Assembly (NCBI GenBank): GCA_017643965.1
Contig: JAEPMM010000135.1
Location: 1 to 8,152, forward strand
Length of the DNA stretch: 8,152 nt
Direction: 5' to 3'
DNA from: Marinobacter sp.
GTDB lineage: Bacteria; Pseudomonadota; Gammaproteobacteria; Pseudomonadales; Oleiphilaceae
Shown: in pieces, positions 1-5,759 of the stretch
How positions within the stretch are numbered: the first letter of the stretch is position 1
Layout of the letters: the number at the start of each line of letters is the position of its first letter
Program-made: the position numbers and the translations under genes
The notes under the pieces: generated by a model
What the model was told of the DNA's origin: nothing
Database searches by the model: none
Seen by the model: only the letters and a program-made list of their open reading frames with translations

Positions 1-746
1 AGCGCCAGCTCTTCAAAGCGTTCGTGGTGCTCATGGGCGGGAATGTCGCCGTAGGTGGCAAAAATGGCGTTGCTGGGGTGGTAATGGTGGCGGTAGAACT
101 TCACCAGATCTTCATACTCCAGATCCACTATGTGGTCTGGCTCACCGCCACTGTTGTAATGGTAGGTGGTGGTCGGAAACAGGTGGCTCGACAGGTTCTG
201 CCACAACTGCGAGGTAGCGGAACTCATCGCCCCTTTCATCTCGTTGTAGACCACGCCGCGGTAGACCAGATCCGTTGACGGATCCTCCGGCTTGTCGAAT
301 TCCAGGCGATGGCCTTCCTGGGCAAAATCCAGCGGATCCAGCTTGGAGAAAAATACCGAATCCAGATACACCGACAGCAGGTTGTCGAAATCCTTGCGGT
401 TCATGCTGGCAAACGGATAGGCGGTCCAGTCACTGCTGGTAAAGGCGTTCATGAAGGTGTTCAGGGAACGGCGGATCATCATGAAAAACGGGTCCCGCAC
501 CGGGTACCGCTCGCTGCCGCACAGCGCCGTGTGTTCCAGAATGTGCGCTACGCCGGTCGAATCCATCGGGAAGGTTCGCAGCGCCACAAAGAAGACGTTC
601 TCGTCATTATCGGCGGCCAGATGCAGGTGTCGCGCCCCGGTTTTGCGGTGGCGGTACTCTTCCACGGTCACATTCAGCGTGCCGATCTGGTGGCTGCGAA
701 GCTTCTCGAAAGCAGGATGGGTTGCGTTGTCGATCACAGCGGCCAT
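1..746 (-). CDS. M16C zinc metallopeptidase (presequence-protease/insulinase-like), N-terminal part only
   Basis: The minus strand is open from an ATG at 746-744 to the left edge, so about 248 N-terminal residues are visible and the C-terminus lies outside. The inverted zinc motif of the pitrilysin family is present as H68-I-L-E71-H72, followed by TALCGSERYPVRDPF, a signature of the PreP-like M16C branch. A second acidic ligand, E169 in YNEMKGAM, sits 101 residues after H68, the same spacing as in human PreP (H104, E205). All zinc ligands are therefore intact. Members of the family degrade unfolded peptides inside a closed two-half chamber and are usually close to 1000 residues. I see no signal peptide, so it is probably cytoplasmic. 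The start is supported by AGGAT about 9 bases upstream (minus strand, near 756-760). The gene is divergent from the small membrane protein at 846. The family assignment is firm; the natural substrate is unknown. Confidence 0.93.
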   Translation of the reverse strand, partial: MAAVIDNATHPAFEKLRSHQIGTLNVTVEEYRHRKTGARHLHLAADNDENVFFVALRTFPMDSTGVAHILEHTALCGSERYPVRDPFFMMIRRSLNTFMNAFTSSDWTAYPFASMNRKDFDNLLSVYLDSVFFSKLDPLDFAQEGHRLEFDKPEDPSTDLVYRGVVYNEMKGAMSSATSQLWQNLSSHLFPTTTYHYNSGGEPDHIVDLEYEDLVKFYRHHYHPSNAIFATYGDIPAHEHHERFEELA

Positions 747-845
747 TCAGTCTATCCTGTCGTTAACAAATTGAGGGTTGTAGGGTAACACGGTCTATCG
801 ATTATCATGCATCCGTCCTGTAACCAGAAGGTAGCGCCCGAATCC

Positions 846-1319
846 ATGACCATTGCAGACAGCCATACCACCCCGAGAAAGGGTTCCGTTCAGGCTCCGG
901 AAGTTGCTGCCTGGTGGGCCGAGCGCCGCCGCTACATCGAGCAGATCCGCAAGGTGCCGGAGGTTCGACAGCGCTACTGGCGCGAAGCGGCGGTCTATCT
1001 GCTGCGTCGAATTCTCTGGTCGTTCGGCTTTTTCCCGGTGTTTATCGCCTTCTGGGTGCCTTTTGTGCTCTCCAGCTTCAATCCGGTGGTCATGGCCTCT
1101 GATCTCATCCCCATGCTGCAGAACTTCGTGGAATCCAACCCCGAAGTTCAGGCCACCACCCTGAGCACCCTGGCCATTGCCTGGGCCTCTGTGGGCTTCT
1201 TCTTTCTGGTGTTCGATTTTGTGCTGACCCCGTTCCGCTCGCCCTATGAATACGAAGCCGACGTGTATATGCGCTCCTGGGAACAGCTCAATCATGACCA
1301 GCTTCCGGCCAAAGTGTGA
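846..1319 (+). CDS. Small two-helix inner-membrane protein, function unknown
   Basis: I do not recognise a family. From the ATG at 846 the protein has 157 residues. Residues 1-55 are hydrophilic and rich in Arg/Glu/Trp (AAWWAERRRY, RQRYWREAAVYLLRR). Two hydrophobic segments follow at about 57-77 and 105-127, joined by a loop with Asn, Pro and acidic residues. The tail (131-157) is charged. The Arg-rich flank before helix 1 predicts a cytoplasmic N-terminus with both ends inside. An in-frame ATG at 807 would add 13 residues, but no ribosome site precedes it, whereas GAAGG at about 827-831 lies upstream of 846; a TATCAT -10-like hexamer at 803-808 would also start the transcript after 807. The gene stands 102 bases before the PEGA-MORN gene and is divergent from the peptidase. 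Coding is supported by typical composition and a clean topology. Function is not inferable. Confidence 0.8.
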   Translation: MTIADSHTTPRKGSVQAPEVAAWWAERRRYIEQIRKVPEVRQRYWREAAVYLLRRILWSFGFFPVFIAFWVPFVLSSFNPVVMASDLIPMLQNFVESNPEVQATTLSTLAIAWASVGFFFLVFDFVLTPFRSPYEYEADVYMRSWEQLNHDQLPAKV

Positions 1320-1421
1320 TACGGCCTGCATTCTCGTTAAGTTCAGACACTTTCTGTTACATAACGTTGCATTCACTGGTTAATATGATGGGGTCCGGAA
1401 TGCAGGAATGCGAGGTTTCCC

Positions 1422-2768
1422 ATGGTCGATTTCAGACCCCTTCTGTTCATCAACGCACTGGCCCTCATGCTATTGGTCACGGCAGGGTTTGCCTCGGTGC
1501 GCGAGGACATGCCGCTGGTTGACGCGTTCAGCGCCGAACCCGAAACCCCGCAAGCCCAGATTGCCAAAACCGGCGCCAAAGCCAGCACCAAAGCCCCAAC
1601 ACAGTCCCGGCCTGCCCCGGAACCCGCGCCCGACTCCGAACCCGAAACCGAGCAGCTGTATGAGCCGCCGCAGGACATCCCGAGTGTTGTGGACGTGCCC
1701 CGTGAGGCGATCACCGCCGAGCCCTTCTCGATTGCCCCGATACCGGAAAATCCGACAGTGGTTGCGCTGGCCGAGCCACCCTCCGCCATGAACACCCGCA
1801 CCGACGTCGCCCCGGAGCCCGTGGCACCACCCCCAACCACCGGCAAACTGGTGCTGCGTTCGAATGTGGTGGGCGACAAAGTCACTATCAATGGTCGCGA
1901 TTACGGCGCCACCCGCCTCGATCTGGAACTGGATCCTGGCCGCTATGAGGTCACCATCAGCAAGGACGGCTTCAAACCCTGGAGCCAGACGGTCGCCATG
2001 GAGGCAGGCCAGAACAGAACCCTGGTCGGCAAGCTGGAAGCCTACACCACCGTCAACTTCCGTGATGGCAGCTGGATTGGCGGCGTACGCACCGGCGACG
2101 GCAGCTACGAAGACAACAACGGCCTACGCTATGAAGGGCACTTTGTGGATGGCCAGTTCCACGGCAAAGGCACCGCCTGGTACCCCGACGGCAGCCGCTA
2201 CAGCGGCGACTGGAACGAGGGCCGCCGCGAGGGCGAAGGCGAGTGGCGCAGCGCCGACAACAACCGCTACACCGGCCAGTTCGTGGCCGACCAGTTTCAC
2301 GGCCAGGGCACGCTCACCCTGGAGAACGGCGATATCCTCACCGGCCAGTGGGCACAGGGCCGGCTGAACGGTCACGGCTCGATGACCACCGCCGATGGCA
2401 TGCTGTACGTGGGCGGCTTCCGCGATGACGAGTTCCACGGCAGCGGCAGCCTTACCTACCCCGATGGCCGGCATTACGAGGGCGAGTTCTCCAACGGCGA
2501 TTTCCACGGCAACGGTGCCGAGGTGTTTGCCGACGGCAAAAAATACGAAGGCGAATACATTGAGGGCAAGTTCCACGGCAAGGGCCTGCTGCGCAACCCC
2601 AATGGCAGCTCCATTGAAGCCACCTTCAAACTCGGCGAACCCTACGGCCAGGTCCGCTTGACCACCGCGGCCGGTGAAGTCTTCACCGCCCGCACCACAG
2701 AACCCGGTGTGTGTTATCGGGACAAGAGTTACCGGGCCACCCAGTGCCCGCAACTGGAAGGCTGGTAA
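1422..2768 (+). CDS. PEGA-domain and MORN-repeat envelope protein
   Basis: The 448-residue product opens with a hydrophobic segment (residues 6-24), a signal peptide or anchor; a possible cleavage is after A24. A Pro/Ala/Glu-rich linker follows (about 39-140). Next is a PEGA domain (about 141-206), recognised by VVGDKVTINGRDYGATRLD and LDPGRYEVTISKDGFKPW. Eight MORN repeats of exactly 23 residues cover 235-418 (YEGHF..GQFHGKG type); the eighth is degenerate. The 30-residue tail holds the protein's only two cysteines, C431 and C442, which would suit a disulfide in the periplasm. PEGA domains are surface/envelope modules, and MORN repeats mediate protein or lipid contacts. No catalytic domain is visible, so a scaffold or wall-proximal role is inferred. 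The start is supported by GAGG at 1412-1415. The response regulator begins 50 bases downstream with no terminator between, so cotranscription is likely. Export is predicted, not shown. Confidence 0.9.
   Translation: MVDFRPLLFINALALMLLVTAGFASVREDMPLVDAFSAEPETPQAQIAKTGAKASTKAPTQSRPAPEPAPDSEPETEQLYEPPQDIPSVVDVPREAITAEPFSIAPIPENPTVVALAEPPSAMNTRTDVAPEPVAPPPTTGKLVLRSNVVGDKVTINGRDYGATRLDLELDPGRYEVTISKDGFKPWSQTVAMEAGQNRTLVGKLEAYTTVNFRDGSWIGGVRTGDGSYEDNNGLRYEGHFVDGQFHGKGTAWYPDGSRYSGDWNEGRREGEGEWRSADNNRYTGQFVADQFHGQGTLTLENGDILTGQWAQGRLNGHGSMTTADGMLYVGGFRDDEFHGSGSLTYPDGRHYEGEFSNGDFHGNGAEVFADGKKYEGEYIEGKFHGKGLLRNPNGSSIEATFKLGEPYGQVRLTTAAGEVFTARTTEPGVCYRDKSYRATQCPQLEGW
2124..2675 (+). repeat. Eight tandem MORN units, 69-bp period
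   Basis: Eight consecutive 69-bp units, each 23 codons, lie inside the PEGA-MORN gene with no insertion or deletion between them. The core TTCCACGGC or a one-base variant recurs in units 1, 3, 5, 6 and 7 (for example near 2158, 2434, 2503 and 2572). Units 2 and 4 keep the Gly framework but replace the FHG core (REG, LNG), and unit 8 has lost most of it. DNA identity between units is only partial, so this is an old protein repeat and not a recent slippage array. Confidence 0.88.
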
Positions 2769-2818
2769 GTCATCAGCCCGATAATGAACGCAAAGCTCTG
2801 ACAGGTTGAGGTTGTGAC

Positions 2819-3820
2819 ATGGCGATCAAGAACGCACTTCTGGTAGACGACTCTAAGGTAGCGCGATTTGCCCTGAGCAAACTGCTGGAAAGCCGGGACA
2901 TGGAAGTCAATATGGCAGGTTCTGCGGAAGAAGCTCTGGATTTCCTCAACAGTAACCAGCGTCCGGATGTGATTTTCATGGACCACCTGATGCCGGGCAT
3001 GAACGGTGTGGAAGCCACCAAGGCCATCAAGGGCAATCCCACCACGGCCGGCATTCCCATCATTATGTGCACGTCGAAGAAGTCGTCGTCGTTCATGGAG
3101 GAAGCCCGCAATTTCGGCGTGTACAACATCCTCACCAAGCCGCCCCAGACCGAGGGCCTGAGCCTGGTGCTGGACCAGCTCGACACGGATGTGACCCAGG
3201 GCGCGATCTCCGAGGAGCCCATCGTGGTCGCCAAAGAGCCGGAGGTGAAAGCCGAGGCCGAAGACGACCTGGTCGATCAGATTGCCCGCTCGGCGGTCAA
3301 AACCCCCATCAACAACCGCCTGCACGAGCTGCTGAGCGATCTGTTTGATGAACAGTATGACCACCTCAAGCGTGCGCTGGACGATGCCAGCAAGAAACAG
3401 GACGCCGCGGTGGAGGAAAAATTCAGGGCGGTTTCCGAGCTGGTGGATGAGCGCACCCGCAACCTGCGGGACGACGTGGCCGCCGAAGTGAACCTGAATC
3501 TTGGCCGGGAACTGGCCGAGCTGAAGAAAGAGCTGGCCCGCAACAGCGGTTTCACCGGTGAGCACATGGCAGAGCTGAAGGACCACATCACCAGCGTGCA
3601 GACCATCGACACCGAGTTCTGGCAGACCCTGCAATCGGAGGCCATCCAGCAGGCCCACGAGATCTCCCGGGAAACCGCGGAAGACATCGCCCAGCGCACC
3701 ATCGACCTGTTCGTGGCGCAGCAGCGCGCCGCGACCTCGAAGCTTTATACCCTGGGGCTGGCGGTCAGCCTGGGCGTCTTTACCGTCGGCATTGCCTGGT
3801 TGTCGGGTCTGTTCGGCTGA
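2819..3820 (+). CDS. Orphan response regulator with coiled helical output region and C-terminal membrane anchor
   Basis: The 333-residue protein starts with a receiver domain (about 4-125). All phosphorylation residues are in place: acidic pair D10-D11, phosphoacceptor D55 in VIFMDHLMPGMNG, T85/S86 at the end of IIMCTS, and K107-P108. There is no DNA-binding, GGDEF, EAL, HD or other known output domain. Instead an acidic linker (about 140-160) leads into a long helical, heptad-like region (about 160-305, e.g. VEEKFRAVSELVDERTRN and ELAELKKELA). A single hydrophobic helix (about 310-331, LYTLGLAVSLGVFTVGIAWL) closes the protein. This predicts a tail-anchored inner-membrane protein with the receiver in the cytoplasm. 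GAGG at 2808-2811 supports the start. It follows the PEGA-MORN gene by 50 bases; no histidine kinase is nearby. The 3' end overlaps the convergent nucleotidyltransferase gene by 41 bases. The receiver call is certain; the role is unknown. Confidence 0.93.
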   Translation: MAIKNALLVDDSKVARFALSKLLESRDMEVNMAGSAEEALDFLNSNQRPDVIFMDHLMPGMNGVEATKAIKGNPTTAGIPIIMCTSKKSSSFMEEARNFGVYNILTKPPQTEGLSLVLDQLDTDVTQGAISEEPIVVAKEPEVKAEAEDDLVDQIARSAVKTPINNRLHELLSDLFDEQYDHLKRALDDASKKQDAAVEEKFRAVSELVDERTRNLRDDVAAEVNLNLGRELAELKKELARNSGFTGEHMAELKDHITSVQTIDTEFWQTLQSEAIQQAHEISRETAEDIAQRTIDLFVAQQRAATSKLYTLGLAVSLGVFTVGIAWLSGLFG

Positions 3821-4457
3821 GCTGCAGCCGGACCGCCGCCCAGTCCACCGGAGTGTCGACATCGTCTGCCACCCCGGGGATCTCCACACGGGTGGCACCG
3901 GCGGCCAACAGCACCGACGACGCCCCGCAATCACCCTCCAGGGCCAGAATGTCTGGCCAAAACCAGCGCGGCAGCCAGGCAGGCACCCCGGGCCGGCCGC
4001 CATAATCCGCCGCTACCGGCTGATCCGGCATGAAACGCGCGGCCTTTCCCATCGCCATCAGCGCGGCCGGATCCAGTAACGGCTGGTCCGCCAGGACCAC
4101 AAACACGCCCCGGGCGTCTGCCCCCAGGCTACCAATTCCCGCCCGCAACGAGGCAGCCATTCCCTCACGCCAATCCGCCACCGGCAACCAGCACGCCGGC
4201 TGAACCCGACCGCGAAAGCGCATCAGCGGATACCCGGCACCGGTGGCCACCGTCACCCGGCCACTCATCAGCCTGGCTTGCCGTATCGCCTGATCCAGCA
4301 GCGTACCCTGCCCGGTTTCCAGCAGGGTCTTGCTGCGCCCCATACGTCGCGAGGCACCCGCCGCCAGCACCAGTGCGGGGAATTGCTCATGGCTGGCCTT
4401 CGGTGATTTGTCTATGGTGTGGCCCTCCCACGGGACAGCAAATTGACGCGGACGCAT
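3780..4457 (-). CDS. MocA/MobA-like nucleotidyltransferase (molybdenum cofactor cytidylyltransferase family)
   Basis: The product (up to 225 residues) carries the marks of the NTP_transf_3 / MocA family in order: the nucleotide loop LAAGASRRMGRSK (31-43), DWREGMAASLRAGI (95-108), the metal-binding LADQPLLD (122-129), GRPGVPAW (154-161), GDCGAS (175-180) and DDVDTPVD (199-205). MocA transfers CMP to molybdopterin for enzymes of the xanthine dehydrogenase family, and MobA transfers GMP. The LADQP, GDxGA and DxDTPxD motifs favour the MocA side, but no molybdoenzyme or XdhC lies in view, so the substrate is inferred. The protein is soluble and cytoplasmic. The ATG at 4457 has no good ribosome site and adds about 25 residues before the conserved fold; a GGGAGGG site points to a start farther in (see 4423-4429). 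The last residues, encoded across the response regulator's 3' end, look non-conserved. Confidence 0.87.
   Translation of the reverse strand: MRPRQFAVPWEGHTIDKSPKASHEQFPALVLAAGASRRMGRSKTLLETGQGTLLDQAIRQARLMSGRVTVATGAGYPLMRFRGRVQPACWLPVADWREGMAASLRAGIGSLGADARGVFVVLADQPLLDPAALMAMGKAARFMPDQPVAADYGGRPGVPAWLPRWFWPDILALEGDCGASSVLLAAGATRVEIPGVADDVDTPVDWAAVRLQLSRTDPTTRQCRR
4423..4429 (-). promoter_or_regulatory. Candidate ribosome binding site inside the annotated nucleotidyltransferase start
   Basis: The minus strand reads GGGAGGG here, a near-ideal Shine-Dalgarno sequence. It lies 34 bases inside the open frame counted from the ATG at 4457. Seven bases after it, in frame, is an ATA codon (4415-4413, Ile15); no in-frame ATG, GTG or TTG occurs at a usable distance. 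Either ATA is a rare start codon here or the match is chance in Trp-Glu-Gly codons. Confidence 0.3.
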
Positions 4458-4485
4458 CGACAGACTGCTCGCGTACCCGGATTTT

Positions 4486-4494
4486 TGCTAGAAT
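4486..4494 (+). promoter_or_regulatory. Extended -10 promoter for the PTPS-family gene
   Basis: TGC followed by TAGAAT forms an extended -10 element (TGnTAnAAT-like). No good -35 hexamer lies 17 bases upstream, which is usual for extended -10 promoters. Initiation near 4501 would give a leader of about 32 bases before the ATG at 4533 and would exclude an upstream start at 4419. Confidence 0.45.
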
Positions 4495-4532
4495 CCGCCC
4501 ATCAATCAACCTCATCCTGTTCGGACTTCCCG

Positions 4533-5384
4533 ATGAATCACCTGTTTGTGGACAACCTGACCGTTATCGATTTTGCCTACCTGGATCCGAACCGGGGTCT
4601 GGTGGGTGAGAGCTGGATTGCCGATGTGGTCCTGGGCGGTGAACTGGACGAGCAGGGCATGGTGTTCGATTTCAGCAATGTGAAACGCACCATCAAGCGG
4701 GTGATCGACGAGCTGGTGGACCACCGCCTGGTGGTGCCCCGGGGCTACGAGGGCGTTGCCTGGACCGAGGAAAAGCCAGACACCTTCACCTGGACACTCA
4801 CCGACGGCTCACGCATTGTCCACCGCGGGCCGGATGAGGCCGTTGTCTGGTTGTCTGCCGAGCGCGTGGTGCCCTCCGCCGTGGCGGCGCTGCTGGAGCG
4901 GGAATTATTGGCGGTGCTGCCGGGTAACGTGACCGATGTGCAGATTCACCTGCGCGAGGAAGTGATCGAAGGCTGCTATTACCACTATGTCCATGGCCTG
5001 AAGAAGCACCTCGGTAACTGCCAGCGCATCGCCCACGGCCACCGCTCCCCCATCCGTATCGATCGCAACGGCCACCGGGACTACGACCTGGAGAAGCGCT
5101 GGGCAACCTTGTGGTGTGACATCTATGTCGGCTCGGAAGAAGACGTCAGCGGTCGCTGGGTGGACGAGAACGGCGTGGCCTACGTGACCTTCGAGTACGA
5201 GGCTAATCAGGGCGAGTTCGCGCTCACCCTGCCAGAGCAGCGGGTGTACATGATGACCACCGACACCACGGTTGAACTGATTGCCGCGCACATGGCGGAT
5301 GAGCTGAAAGCGGAGTTCCCGGAGGATAGCATTCGGGTGAAAGCGTACGAAGGGGTTGGCAAAGGCGCGATCGCCGCCCGCTGA
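4533..5384 (+). CDS. Tandem 6-pyruvoyl/6-carboxytetrahydropterin synthase (PTPS/QueD) family protein
   Basis: The 283-residue product contains two PTPS-like repeats. Copy 1 (about 1-145) has GELDEQGMVFDFSNVKRTIK (36-55), then D63-H64 of the LDH-type catalytic motif, and a terminal LREE (E142/E143), but the zinc/cysteine segment is replaced: L23-V-G-E-S-W aligns with LHGHSY of E. coli QueD. Copy 2 (about 146-283) has that segment intact, with H154, C163 and H168-G-H170, but I see no DF..LK...LDH stretch. PTPS-fold enzymes act on 7,8-dihydroneopterin triphosphate or related pterins; QueD makes the queuosine precursor 6-carboxytetrahydropterin. The substrate here is unproven, and the length is more than twice that of QueD (about 120). 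The spacing C163 to H168 is one residue longer than in E. coli. The start at 4533 is chosen because the promoter lies at 4486-4494 and the 38-residue upstream extension shows no family features. The ribosome site is weak. Confidence 0.85.
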   Translation: MNHLFVDNLTVIDFAYLDPNRGLVGESWIADVVLGGELDEQGMVFDFSNVKRTIKRVIDELVDHRLVVPRGYEGVAWTEEKPDTFTWTLTDGSRIVHRGPDEAVVWLSAERVVPSAVAALLERELLAVLPGNVTDVQIHLREEVIEGCYYHYVHGLKKHLGNCQRIAHGHRSPIRIDRNGHRDYDLEKRWATLWCDIYVGSEEDVSGRWVDENGVAYVTFEYEANQGEFALTLPEQRVYMMTTDTTVELIAAHMADELKAEFPEDSIRVKAYEGVGKGAIAAR

Positions 5385-5392
5385 GCCAGGCA

Positions 5393-5413
5393 GCCCCTAC
5401 CGGGGCGGCGTTT
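5393..5413 (+). terminator. Weak hairpin just after the PTPS-family gene
   Basis: GCCCC (5393-5397) pairs with GGGGC (5402-5406) across a TACC loop, nine bases after the stop codon. GGCG and then TTTT follow. The T-run is short and displaced from the stem, so this may be a helper hairpin to the much stronger terminator 20 bases downstream. Confidence 0.35.
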
Positions 5414-5424
5414 TCTCCAGACAC

Positions 5425-5452
5425 AAAAAAACCGCCCGAAGGCGGTTTTTTT
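5425..5452. terminator. Bidirectional intrinsic terminator between PTPS-family gene and tRNA operon
   Basis: A perfect inverted repeat: AAAAAAACCGCC (5425-5436), four-base loop CGAA, GGCGGTTTTTTT (5441-5452). Both strands give a GC stem followed by seven T. On the minus strand the loop reads TTCG closed by C-G, the very stable cUUCGg tetraloop, so it is best fitted to end the tRNA-Ala/tRNA-Glu transcript, whose last base lies 36 bases upstream. It also serves the plus-strand gene ending at 5384. Confidence 0.93.
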
Positions 5453-5488
5453 GATGGCTTTCCGGTGGACTAAACCGTCAAGCCGTAT

Positions 5489-5564
5489 TGGCGTCCCCTA
5501 GGGGGTTCGAACCCCTGTTGCCGCCGTGAAAGGGCGGAGTCCTAGGCCACTAGACGAAGGGGAC
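5489..5564 (-). tRNA. tRNA-Glu (anticodon TTC)
   Basis: This is a 76-base tRNA with encoded CCA. The acceptor arm GTCCCCT pairs with AGGGGAC, the discriminator is G, and the T-arm is AGGGG-TTCGAAC-CCCCT. The anticodon TTC is the complement of 5528-5530, in a loop preceded by T33. The sequence is close to E. coli tRNA-Glu by eye. It lies seven bases after tRNA-Ala and is presumably processed from a common transcript. Its charging enzyme, GltX, is encoded just upstream on the same strand. Confidence 0.97.
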
Positions 5565-5571
5565 TAGAAAT

Positions 5572-5647
5572 TGGTGGAGCCAAGCGGGATCGAACCGCTG
5601 ACCTCAACACTGCCAGTGTTGCGCTCTCCCAGCTGAGCTATGGCCCC
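5572..5647 (-). tRNA. tRNA-Ala (anticodon GGC)
   Basis: This is a 76-base tRNA with encoded CCA. The acceptor arm GGGGCCA pairs with TGGCTCC, giving the G3-U70 wobble pair that AlaRS recognises. The T-arm is AGCGG-TTCGATC-CCGCT. The anticodon stem CAACA/TGTTG encloses CTGGCAG, so the anticodon is GGC (complement of 5612-5614). It is the first tRNA of the two-gene unit and begins about 14 bases after the -10 of its promoter. Confidence 0.97.
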
Positions 5648-5660
5648 TCAACGGCTGCGT

Positions 5661-5689
5661 ATATTAAGGATCCGCCCTATGGGCGTCAA
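5661..5689 (-). promoter_or_regulatory. Sigma-70 promoter of the tRNA-Ala/tRNA-Glu operon
   Basis: On the minus strand, -35 TTGACG (5689-5684) and -10 TAATAT (5666-5661) are separated by exactly 17 bases. Upstream of the -35 is an A-rich stretch (about 5692-5715, with a run of seven A) that resembles an UP element, and the bases after the -10 (ACGCAGCC) are fairly GC-rich, as in stringently controlled stable-RNA promoters. The spacer carries an inverted repeat CGCCC-TAT-GGGCG (5673-5685). The tRNAs can thus be made independently of gltX. Confidence 0.8.
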
Positions 5690-5759
5690 CCTTTAATCTC
5701 CATTTTTTTCAGTTTTCTGAACTTCCCTGTTCATTCCGTTCACTTCTTCAACAAAGCGG

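Noticed and set aside
1357..1389. Promoter before the PEGA-MORN gene (TAATAT at 1381-1386, TATGAT at 1384-1389)
   Set aside because: Neither -10-like hexamer has a convincing -35 at 16-18 bases; TTGCAT at 1368-1373 is too close. A promoter here is plausible but not supported.
2124..2675. Tandem repeats considered as a CRISPR or slippage array
   Set aside because: The 69-bp units are in frame, diverged at the DNA level and encode clear MORN repeats without spacers.
2729..4003. A 424-codon open frame on the minus strand opposite the response regulator
   Set aside because: It is antisense to a gene with an intact receiver domain and overlaps the MocA-like gene in another frame; no recognisable motif.
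4419..4532. N-terminal extension of the PTPS-family protein to an ATG at 4419
   Set aside because: The 38 added residues show no family features, and the best promoter (-10 at 4489-4494) lies inside this stretch.
5700..5735. Possible gltX terminator (TTCAG/CTGAA inverted repeat at 5708-5721)
   Set aside because: On the minus strand the stem is followed by A residues, not T, and it is AT-rich and short.
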